From contig JABYQQ010000028.1 of assembly GCA_022605405.1 (NCBI GenBank), positions 1 through 64,000 of the forward strand: 64,000 nt of DNA, written 5' to 3'. Shown here piece by piece: positions 55,344-64,000 of the stretch. Positions within the stretch are counted from its first letter, which is position 1, and each line of letters starts with the position of its first letter. A model generated the notes under the pieces. That model ran no database searches, was not told the origin of the DNA, and saw only the letters and a program-made list of their open reading frames with translations. A program made the position numbers and the translations under genes. Source of the stretch: Earliella scabrosa (Eukaryota > Basidiomycota > Agaricomycetes > Polyporales > Polyporaceae).

Positions 55344-57236
55344 TTACACAACGGGATTATCGATGGAGGTAGCGCGGGCGCGACGCACACCAAGACGAGA
55401 GCAGAAGGTCAACGCAGAGACCCACAGCTGCCTACGAACCATCATGTCACGACAAGCAAGGTCAAAATGACGAGACAGATGCGTGTTGAGTAACGCAACC
55501 TCTTCCGGGGTAAGAGGGCAACGAGGGGGATCGCATGTGACCTCAGAGAGCTGTGCAGGAGCCGTGGCTACAGTGGTCGCAAACGGCAAGGACGCGCTAG
55601 TATCCACTCCAGGGTTGTGCGCGGCGTGATGAGCCATGAGCTGTGGATCAGCCAGAGCGTCCCAGTCAACTCCATACGTAGCCAGGTCATCGACGACTTC
55701 ATCGGCGGCGGGCGGGACGGGCTGACCGGCGCGGTTCAGGACGTGGGACATACCGCGAGGGCCATGAGTGACCATCCCGAACATGAACAGCTCACGCGGA
55801 CTCGCCGCCCGTTCACCACGGATAGAGAGGCGATGAGCGTTCCAACACTCAACCCACTCCTGAGTGTCCTGGTTGATCGCCTGGAGAAAGAGGTGGTGGA
55901 TCAACCAGATGTGGTCGTCCCGGTCGGCATCCAAACCACAGCTATGCTCGAGTTCCAGGAAGAACGCCTTCCACTTCCCTCCAAAGCCGTTGGTTACGTC
56001 GACCCACAACCGTTCAATACGGATGTTGTGTACGCTCCTGCAGAAACGATCAGAGGGACGCCCAGCGGGCAAAGTGGGATGGCGGAGAGATGCGCACCTG
56101 CCGAATATGTACGACCCACGATCAATCCCCCGTACCTGTTCCATATATTCGGCGACCCTGATGTTCTCTGTGCCGTGGTCGCCACGAACTCTGCTAGGCA
56201 AGCCGTGACGCTGGACAGTCTCGAGAAAGAGGTTGAGGACGGTGGCAGCGCGATTGTTGGTGTGTATTCGCATGCCGGTGACGAGACGAGAATGACCGTC
56301 GATGAAGGTGTGATTGACGAACTTCCAGCGGATAAGTCCTGTGCATCGCGAGTTAAAAAATCTGGAGTGCGTGTGGACGAAGACGAACGTACCATGCCAT
56401 CCATCATGGTGCACGAGCGAATTGGGACCAGCTACGCGATACTTTTTGCGAATGAGACGGCGGCGACCAAAAACCGCTGGAGCGCCGTGCACACGGACGT
56501 ACGCTTGTCGGATGCGGTCCTCGGGGACGCGATGGCCACGCGACAACAAGGCGCCTTGGACGAGCTTGCGACCGTAAGTAGGGAAGGCGAGGAGGATATC
56601 GCGGATGATGGAGTCAAGCTGTGCATCAGTCATCGTGGAGACTGGCGCAGTAACGGTGGTGTGCTGGACAGACGTGGTGCCATCGGGAAGGGTGATGCGC
56701 GAGAACACAGGGGGGGCGGCTGGGACAAGTCCGTGCCGAAGAGCCTCGCGGCGAACCGTACGACCGCTGCAGCCGAGGACACACGATATCGCGCTGGGGC
56801 CGCGCATGTCGAGAGCGTATCGCAGAAAAGTGGGATCGATAGTCTTCTTGGGGCGGCCGCGTCGACCGGTGTGAACGATTTGGAGGACGGGGAGAGGGGC
56901 GGCTTCGGGGGGGGGTCTTGGGACTGGTGACATGCTTTATCCAGGTCGGCGACCATGTCACCAATGCTCGCGCGTAACAGGCGGAACTCCTCAGGGGGGG
57001 AAAGCAGTGATGTGCTATTGAAGAGAGGTGGGGATGGGAAGGCGGTAGGTGGAGAGAATGCTTACCTGGTTGGCAGCTGCCCATAGCGACAACGCTTGGG
57101 AGCGTACTTCACGGAGGCGGGGCGCGTCACCAACTTGAGTACGAAGGGCACGGTGGACGCGACGGTCGAGCTCTGCGTAGGCACCGCGGATATTGTTCAG
57201 AGGATCGGCCATTAAGACAAGGTCGCCAGAGGTCAT
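55344..57236 (-). CDS. rve-type (IS3/Ginger-like) integrase
   Basis: Start at 57236 (MTSGDLVLMADPLNNIRG), exon 1 to the GTAAGC at about 57065. An HTH follows (GRRGRPKKTIDP, LGCSGRTVRREAL) and then an IS3-like second HTH (YGRKLVQGALLSRGHRVPED). The DDE core has NSLVHHDGWHG, HTFIDGHSRLVTG, PSRVRGDHGTENIRV and VHNIRIERLWVDV, so Asp, Asp and Glu are present. The carboxy terminus has ECWNAHRLSIRGER and SPRELFMFGM. Two in-frame introns are evident by family spacing (a 51-bp one after WHG, one after SYIFGR). A run of nine C on the coding strand (plus 56907-56915) puts the first exons one base out of frame; ten would restore DPPPEAAPL. It lies about 560 bp from the giant element's right end and is the best candidate for its recombinase. 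Confidence 0.75.
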
Positions 57237-57419
57237 TTGGGGAGACGTGAGGGAGAGAGGTGGAGGGGAGGGTGGGGGAAAGGGAGAAGAGGGAGACTTG
57301 AAGGGTCGTCGCCGGGGTTTCACCAGAGACGGCTAAGGTCGGGCCGGGTCGTCAGGACTGATGAGAAGCGGTCAAGGATGATTAACTCACATGGCAGGCA
57401 ATTGTAGTACAAACTGGAA

Positions 57420-57770
57420 CAGCTGTTGTCAATGAGGAACAATCAGCGGAGAGGAGGGGTAGTGGTGGCGTGAAGAGAGGATGGCTTGAGGTATACAAGT
57501 GTAAACCATGAGCGGCAATGGTCGACATGGCGAGACATTCATGGACGATCGACGGTGATGGTGTTGCTGGGCGCCACTTGCCCTATTAGCGCGCCTCTCA
57601 GTACAAAGTGCGGCAATAGGAAGCCATGGGAAACATTTGGGGATAATGGGGCGCAATGGCTGACAGTGTTCAACCAACGAAGACAATGGAAGGCAATTGA
57701 GTACGATAGTTATGGAAAGCTTGCAATTGCTGACATTACCGGACAAAGTGTGACAATGTGACGGTGTTAG
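57420..57770. repeat. right subterminal repeats of the giant element
   Basis: About ten CAATTG, ACAATG and GCAATGG motifs in 350 bp, mirroring the left cluster at 16520-16830. Confidence 0.55.
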
Positions 57771-58432
57771 ATGATTTTTGTCCAGAAATCACAGCCATAT
57801 GTATCTCTGTCAGTTTCTATGCAATACATGGAGTGTTATATATCATTAGGACCGGAAAAATGAGCTCTTCTCAATGGCACTACTGTGGGAATATTCCCAT
57901 TATCACTGAATGCGCCATTGAACAATTTCTAATGACCAATTGTTCGAAAAATTGAATCTCAAAAAATGCACACAGCCAGACTTGAACTCCCAACCACAAC
58001 CATACATAGAGCGGTGTTATCCAGTAGACTATTGGTGCATCATACAGCATGGGTCATTAATTTACTGGTGTGCTATGTATGCTCTTGCAGTATATGTTAT
58101 TACGATTGATGAGTGAAACGAAGAAATCGTCCTTTAAGGGCGACGTTCTCTGCCAAACTCTGTAACGCGAACCTGACCCCGTGAGAATATATTTCATACT
58201 CCGATTACTTTGAGTAAGAACAGAGTAAGCGCTGATGTAAGCACTGATAACAAACTTTGTTACCAAGCCAACCCTAGACTAAGGTTGGCTGAGCCGCGCG
58301 GGAACCAGTTAGACGCCCACAGCACTGCCACCATGGCTGGCTATGTTTTTGTTCTATCTGATAGTAGTGACATAGTAATTGAAGCTATAACAGGACTTAT
58401 ATACCGTGTAAACGCAAAATAAGCGCCCAAAT

Positions 58433-58499
58433 GGCCGAAATTCCGAAGCTCCCCCAGCCTTGCTTTAACCAAGGCTGGGGAAGCTTCGGATTTTCGGCC
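58433..58499. repeat. 30-bp-stem hairpin
   Basis: Arms start GGCCGAAATTCCGAAGCTCC and end CTTCGGATTTTCGGCC, pairing 28 of 30 positions around a 7-nt CTTTAAC loop. Could be a foldback insertion or a structural end of an older element. Confidence 0.75.
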
Positions 58500-58669
58500 G
58501 ATGGTGCTCAACAGCTCCTGGTCACATGATTTCTGACAATCTCAGATTGTAGCCATAGATTGTGGGAACAAAATGATATATATCACCATATGTTTTTAAC
58601 CAAAACTGTATGTGTTAAAGTCTAAATACAATTGCCCAAATCGGGAAGGATGGGCTGGTTTTTGCATCT

Positions 58670-58954
58670 CACTGAGGGCAATCTTCCGTGTTCCCAATCA
58701 CAATATTCAAATAACATTGCAGAAACAGATTGAACGATCCCGGCATGTTCCCCTGAGCCACATGATGAGAACATCGAAAGAACATGGTCACGACAAAGAA
58801 CATTGAGGGAAACATGCCTATGACATCTTAAACACCACATGTTCTTAGCATGTTGTGGGTATGTTTTTCTCGGAAATATCGGGAGATCATTCAATCTGTT
58901 TCTGCAATGTTATCAAAATGTTATTGCCAGGAACATGGACAGTTGCCCTCAGTG
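58670..58954. mobile_element. MITE with CACTGAGGGCAA termini and 3-bp TSD
   Basis: 285 bp; CACTGAGGGCAA at both ends in inverted orientation with TCT on either side, and long imperfect arms sharing ACATTGCAGAAACAGATTGA. CACTG termini and a 3-bp target point to the CACTA-like group. Confidence 0.6.
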
Positions 58955-60697
58955 TCTCATGGGCGCTCGACGGGCGCCTGTGTGATCCAATTTGGCAAGT
59001 ATAGTCATAAGTATTGACTTGAATGTCTATCTGAGTATCTCTGTCAGTTTATAATCAATCAATGAAGTATTATACACCATTGAAACCAGAAAAATCCGCT
59101 CTGTTCAATGGAACTGCTTTGGAGACATTCTGGATTCAACTGAAACAAATATTCACTGTTGACTAGGTAACATCCTCTTGTATCTATAAGATGCGCATCC
59201 ATAGATAAAGTACAGTGCATAGTATAGTGCGTTTTCTTATAAATATACCCCCACTCATCAATCCTATTCTGCCAGACATGGCCTACTTCTCAACAAGTAA
59301 ACTAGCAGCATTTGGTTATTGTGTACCAGCATACAGTAAAAGAGGTCAGTGTTACTTACATGTTGCACTTTCTATATACCATGTAGTGTTTCTGGAGTTG
59401 TATAGTGTTATATATTATTGAAACCGCAAATTTGGCATGCTAGTAGAGTATTATTCTAAGCTGTTTGTGCTTGATCAACAAGTAAATATTGATTGGTAGA
59501 ACAATGAAGGGTCATAAGAAGAAAGTGTTATACATCATTGAGAAGCGAAAAATCAGCTCTATGTAATGAGAGCATTGTTTTCTATGTGCCATTGATGGTA
59601 GTTTGGGATTCTCCAGTGGCTACTGTCCAGAAACTAGTACCGTTGGCTTCAAAGTGTATCTCTGTCAGTTTCTAATGAAAGTATAGGGTGTTATATACCA
59701 TTAGAACCGGAAAAATGAGCTCTCTTCAATCGCACCACCATGGGAATATTCTCATCACAACTGAACCATCTATTCACTGTTTACTAAATAACTCCATCAG
59801 TTCTACAGCAAAAATTATGGAAAAACCATGATAATTCTCTATTGTATCATCTCTATCCATTCCATATACTCCTGAGCTGTTATATACACATTGAAGTGTA
59901 CAAAGTTGACAATCATTGCAACTTCTCGAACAATTGGTCAATTGCTCATGTTGATCTAGAAATATATCCAGCCAGAATTAGTGTTACCTACAACTTTCAC
60001 TCTCCAATGTAGTGTTTCTGAAGTTGAGTAGGGTAACATGTATCATTGAAAGCACACAATATAGTGGTTATTTGCTGTACTGGTAGTGTAATATTATGAG
60101 CTGCTTGTGCTTTATGGATGAACAAATGCTGTAAAGAAATGAACTGACATGAATGGAAAGTATTATGTGTCATTGAGAAGCCAAAGATCACCTCATAGTG
60201 ACACTGTAAGTTAAATACTGCAACAAATAAACACTGTGTTGAGAAATAAGCTAGTATTGTAAGCAACAAGAGTGGCATGCTATGCTGCATAAAGCCATGT
60301 GCAATAAGCTTGTTCCAGTGTATCTAAAGCTCAATAGTTTAAAATGTGCCATGTAAGCTGTCTGGCTTACTGGAATTCTATACTACACTTGCAAAAGTTC
60401 ATTGAAGTGATGAAAGTTCGTGATAAAAGTTCGTCCACTGCAAAATGGAAAAATGAGGATATCCAACATATTTGACAGCAGTCAATGCTTAGTTTAAAAG
60501 AGTTTTGCATGAGATGTAAATCTTTGAGTGATGTTTCATGCTTTGATCAAAATTTCGAAATCACGTATAGTTGAACTTAATTATTCAGTGACAGTGTGAT
60601 GATTGTAGATCATTTGCACATCCATTAGCATCTCAATAATGATGAGCAACCATCTCATCAATTGTGCCTGCCAGACATGGCCCACTCCCACCCAAGT

Positions 60698-61132
60698 ACT
60701 GAGATATATATTGAAGGCTCATGTGACACATAGTAGATGATATTTCCCTGTCAATCTTACTATACCATAGCCTGCACAGAAAATACTGCAGTGTCCTGTC
60801 AAATGTGGATGTTGAAGGAGGTGACACTGATATCAAACCATAAACATTGACATTGCTCACTATAAAGACTTGGAACTTGATAATGACCATGTTGATGAAC
60901 TGTTATTTATTGCCACTACCCATAGTGATGCTTACAATCTGGAAGATGACACTGATGATATAACCACATCAGGAAAAATCAAAATCTCGATAGTCCCCAT
61001 ACGTACTCGACGAGTGCTCGATAGTCGCCCGAGACATGCGTTGAGCTCGATAGCTCAACCGAGCACTCTCGAGTGGAGGTCTGGGGTACAGTACAATATG
61101 GCGGCGGGCCAGACACTCCATTTTGAGGGTGC
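60698..61132. other. junction between G2 and the Plavaka element
   Basis: 60698-60985 is AT-rich and has a short open frame (LELDNDHVDELLFIATTHSD) that looks like a coding fragment, not identified. 60985-61132 is GC-richer with repeated CTCGATAG/CTATCGAG motifs, possibly the Plavaka 3' end. No clear terminus or target duplication was found. Confidence 0.35.
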
Positions 61133-62532
61133 TACTTACAGTCCTGTAGATACTTGAATAATATGAAGTCGTGGTGACGGAGATATGGGTTAACGTAAAA
61201 GCGGTACATCTATCAAGCACGTTCTTCAACGTCCAGGTGGGATCAGCATGCTTGCCCCATATAGGGAGTAGGTGGCAGCTGCGGATGATCTGAGTGAGCA
61301 GGATAACCAAAGCACGATGGCGATGATTGCGAGTCAAATGTGAAACTTTGAACATGCCGGTCTTGGGATCTGGTTGACGGAAGGGGGTGAACCATTCGAC
61401 ATAGGCCACAGGATGCTTAAAGTGGAGGCCATAAGCGTTGGGAATGCGGAAGATTGCACGCACGCGGGCGACGCATAAGCCTAGAGCAGGTCAAACAGCG
61501 TCACTACGCATGAAACGAGATACATACCATGAAGGGGGTCATTCTCATCGTAGTTCTCCAGATCATTGCGCGCTAGCACTGTGTCGAAGTGTGCGGCGGT
61601 TGCAGGGTGCAGCGGACGGGCAGGCTGTGAGGGAACGGCACGAATGGTGTCCTTGATGGGAATGGGGGAGACTTGACAGAGTGCGGGCAGAAAGACACTG
61701 TACCGCTTGTACACGGCGAAGCGGCTACCGGGGTGGAGTGTCTGGGCAGCGGGCGGCAGGGTGCGTGACCTCGAGGCCTTCCGTAGGTAATCCTCGAGGG
61801 CACGAAGAAGTCAGTGCAACCAAAATCGGAGATGAGGCGGCGGGCAGAGGTACCGGGGAGACCAGGCACCTTGGACACAACGTATGGAGGGAAGTTGTCG
61901 TGCTCACCATGATCGTTGATGTCCGAGGAGACGTCCCCCATTACCATGTCACCATCCTTATCCATCTCAACGTCGTCCTCCGGGGAGATAGATTGCGAGC
62001 AGGTGGAGGTGTGCAGGGGTTCTGCCCAGTTGAGATAAGTCTGAAAGCGGGCGACGGCTTCTTGTCTGTTGAGCCAGGTTGTCATCTGCTTGATGGATGT
62101 GTGTTTGTTGGAGGCAGCGTAGCCCCTCTTGGCGTAGTCGATGTGGAGTCGTTCCGAGCTCTCAGTGTTGTAGCCGTCTGTCGTGCCCAGGTTGCGTATT
62201 GACAAGGCGTAGTGTTGCGCAGAGTGTATCTTAGGGATGTTGTAGTCGTCGCGTACCCCAAGTTCGGTGAAGATGTGCTTGTTCTCGTGGAATGTTGCCC
62301 AGGTGGTGTCCATGAGGGTGATGGAGCGATCACAGTGTGCCTCAAAGTGGGCGTAGAAGATGAAGTCGAGGACAGCGCGCACAGCGCACATGACAGGCAG
62401 TGGGCAGGTGCCCGTGATTGCTCCGATGAACACCTTCTCCATGTGCTTGTACTCCGTCCCTGTCCACTGCGTTACGAGGGATATTCCACACTTGAAATGA
62501 CGCAAGGCGTGGTGAGCCGGCATGGCCTTGAA

Positions 62533-63248
62533 TAGTGTTGTAAAGTCGGGTCCTAGGACCAGTCAGAACCCGAAAAATAACCTGACCCAACTTAAAAAAA
62601 CCGGACCAGAACCGGAAAATAATCGGTCAAGTCATCGGTTCAGGTCGAGTTATTTTTGGTGGCGGTATATCAGAACCGGTCCATAACCGGTTCGAACCGG
62701 TCATGACCGACTGTAAATAGTATCGCATATTGTAGCCAATAATTCTACGATTCCAACGGTATATCACACTATATATCTCGAATGAGAACTGAGTGTGCTA
62801 GAATCAAAATAAACTTGCCCATTTTGGGACAGATGGGCTGTCTTTCCGGCTGACAAATGCCAACAAACCCAATCTGGCAACCTAGGCGCCGGGTCTGGCC
62901 CCTAAGCGCCCGTGGAAAACTCCGAAAACAAACCATCTGTCCCAATATGGGCAAGTTTATTTTGAACATAGCACGTTCAGTTTTGATCTAAAACATATAG
63001 TTATATATACCGTTTGATTCCCACGGCTCCGGGCTACGATTTGACAAAAACATCAATTTTCAGCATAGCCACTTCACAATCGTTTCAGGACCGGTTATAA
63101 CCGAGAACCGGACCGAGGTTCGGTCAGGTTGTAGTAGAACCGAACATTCGGTCCGGTTCTCTCAAACTGAACTGGTCAGGTCCGGTCGAAAGTCCGGTTA
63201 TCTCCGGAGAGGTCAAATAACCGGACTTGACCGGACTTTACAACACTA
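62533..63248. mobile_element. hAT-type MITE inside Plavaka
   Basis: 716 bp with inverted termini TAGTGTTGTAAAGTC and a perfect 8-bp target duplication GCCTTGAA (62525-62532 and 63249-63256). The interior has many CCGGTT/AACCGG motifs. A nested foldback lies at about 62750-63035. Confidence 0.9.
62750..63035. repeat. foldback sequence nested in the MITE
   Basis: Arms contain, mirrored, ACGGTATAT, CAAAATAAACTTGCCCAT and TTGGGACAGATGG around a GC-rich centre (62880-62930). A distinct insertion in the hAT MITE or part of its arms. Confidence 0.6.
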
Positions 63249-64000
63249 GCCTTGAACCGTTGATCGAGCTCGTCCGCGCCACCTTCAAGACATTCCGTGG
63301 TCCAGGAGACAGTGTGGTCCTTGAACACACCCTTGTGCAGTTGATGGAGGAGGTCGGGGGTGAAGCAGGAGAAGATATCGCAGTGCAGTAGGTCTCTCCA
63401 GAAGGGATCTATCAGACGCAGACCGAGCTCTCTGAACTCAGGCGGTTTCTCGCCGTGAACCTTCTCCTCGATGATTTCCCATACTGACAATGGATCCTTT
63501 AGGGTACAGTGCACAGCTTCTCTGAGGTGAGATGAGTGCACCGTGCATTTCAGGCAGAAGTTCTCCTGGCATCCGGAGACAAGACACTGCTCGGGATGAT
63601 CGGCAATGTATGCTGCAAGAATGGGATGAACCCGGCGCATCTTCCTGTCCGCGCAGGTGATCTCGACACCGTGTTCTCCAGCCTTGATCAATGGCTTGAG
63701 AATCGCACACATGCATTCATGGAAGAGCTGGTAGCCCTCGAGTGAGCGCTGTTTCCCTTTTGGGAAGCACTTCAGCTTCGTCACAGGTAGGTTTCCAACC
63801 AGTATCATCCCGTGTTTGGACGGCTGACGACGGGTTGCCTTTGGGATATTGCCAACAGACAGATACACAGGCCAAGCCTGCTTGTCGCCCGAGAACCGGG
63901 ACAGCTGCGTCTTGTCGGATGACAGGATGACGGGGGCAATGGTCGCGCCAGGAGGCAGCGCGCCCTTGGGATATTGGAATACGTGTAAGTCTATGTTTAC

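Larger units (their letters stand above)
16459..57798. mobile_element. giant GC-rich composite element (41.3 kb) with cargo genes
   Basis: Flanked by GTGTATCT (16451-16458) and ATGTATCT (57799-57806), an 8-bp target duplication with one mismatch inside the G2 copy. The termini are imperfect inverted repeats: ATG, seven divergent bases, TTTYTGGACAAAA. Both ends carry clusters of CAATTG/ACAATG motifs. It is GC-rich and gene-dense, unlike the AT-rich target. Nested within are a KDZ transposon and hAT-2 (with hAT-1 inside); without them the core is about 20 kb and encodes HECT-like, zinc-cluster, Pro/Ala-rich, three F-box-like, TET/JBP, one small unknown and an rve-integrase protein. Which enzyme moves it is not shown: the integrase at the right end is the only core recombinase, while the 8-bp duplication would also fit KDZ or hAT action. 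Confidence 0.75.
58101..59298 (+). mobile_element. non-autonomous Helitron-like element in G2
   Basis: Starts TACGATTGATGAG and ends CTCATCAATCC, GCCAGACATGGC, CAACAAGT. Comparison with G1 places the insertion exactly between TTAT and AAACTAGC, with no target duplication. 1198 bp, no coding gene. It carries a large hairpin (58433-58499) and a MITE (58670-58954). Confidence 0.75.
15364..60697 (+). mobile_element. G2: second copy of G, split by two later insertions
   Basis: Opposite-oriented twin of G1. It begins TACAATTGATGAGTTTAC at 15364 and ends CTCATCAATTG, hairpin GCCAGACATGGC, CCCAAGT at 60697. The span is 45334 bp. Subtracting the giant element (41340), its duplicated target (8) and the 58101-59298 Helitron (1198) leaves 2788 bp, against 2789 for G1. 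This is the best evidence that everything between 16459 and 57798 arrived as one insertion. G2 parts are 15364-16458, 57799-58100 and 59299-60697. Confidence 0.8.
61133..64000 (-). pseudogene. Plavaka transposase, 5' end beyond the window
   Basis: Minus-strand gene entering at 64000. In order: LSSDKTQLSRFSGDKQAWPV, YLSVGNIPKATRRQPSKHG, CLVSGCQENFCLKC, DLLHCDIFSCFTPDLLHQLH, KGVFKDHTVSW; after the MITE, HALRHFKCGISLVTQWTG, PKIHSAQHYALSIRNLGT, YNTESSERLHIDYAKRGY, WLNRQEAVARF, then AVYKRYSVFLPALC, IPNAYGLHFKHPVAYVEWF and FYVNPYLRHHDFILFKYLQD to a TAG at 61133. These are hallmark blocks of Plavaka, a CACTA-related superfamily expanded in Agaricomycetes. One-base frame breaks lie near 61806 (DFFVP to ALEDYLRK) and near 61210. 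A hAT MITE interrupts it after ELDQRFK; excision restores KAMPAHH in frame. Confidence 0.88.

Noticed and set aside
55617..56930. 437-codon plus-strand frame
   Set aside because: Antisense shadow of the integrase; it has no motif of its own.

Overview
The window is from a basidiomycete fungus, very probably an Agaricomycete. It carries KDZ, Plavaka and hAT transposases with short spliceosomal introns, a fungal TET/JBP dioxygenase, and rve-integrase, HECT-like and F-box-like families typical of mushroom genomes. I recognise no housekeeping gene, rRNA, tRNA or CRISPR array. Nearly all of it is nested transposons.

Layout. (1) 1-16458 and 57799-60697 are AT-rich and built from one Helitron-like family with defined ends (5' TAYRATTGATGAG; 3' CTCATCAATC, a GCCA-N4-TGGC hairpin, then CAAGT). 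An autonomous but decayed copy, HEL (4319-14734, minus), has an N-terminal region, an HUH/Y2 Rep, a PIF1-like helicase and a USP-like cysteine-protease domain. It lies between two non-autonomous copies in opposite orientation, G1 (371-3159) and G2 (15364-60697). Two more family members are F2 (8003-9071), inserted into HEL's own coding region, and 58101-59298, inserted in G2. (2) 16459-57798 is a GC-rich 41.3-kb element inserted in G2, with an 8-bp target duplication (7/8 match) and imperfect terminal inverted repeats. Removing it, one target copy and the 58101-59298 insert leaves G2 at 2788 bp, against 2789 bp for G1. (3) Inside it are a 10.9-kb KDZ transposon (18112-28982) that splits a HECT-like gene, and a 10.4-kb hAT (hAT-2, 37176-47553) that splits an F-box-like gene and is itself hit by a 6.1-kb hAT (hAT-1, 38209-44339). 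(4) 61133-64000 is a Plavaka transposase broken by a 716-bp hAT-type MITE.

Without the nested KDZ and hATs, the giant element has a core of about 20 kb: HECT-like E3 (pseudogenised), zinc-cluster protein, Pro/Ala/Val-rich protein, three F-box-like paralogues, a TET/JBP dioxygenase, a small conserved-looking ORF, and at the right end an IS3/Ginger-like rve integrase. The integrase is the only recombinase of the core, so a cargo-bearing integrase-type giant transposon is the most interesting hypothesis here. The 8-bp target duplication also fits mobilisation in trans by KDZ or hAT enzymes.

Many reading frames are broken by 1-nt shifts, several in poly-C tracts. Some may be assembly errors, but the precise insertions and tandem duplications are genuine damage. 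Exon borders are inferred by eye from GT/AG signals and reading frame. Protein family calls come from recognisable motifs, not from searches.
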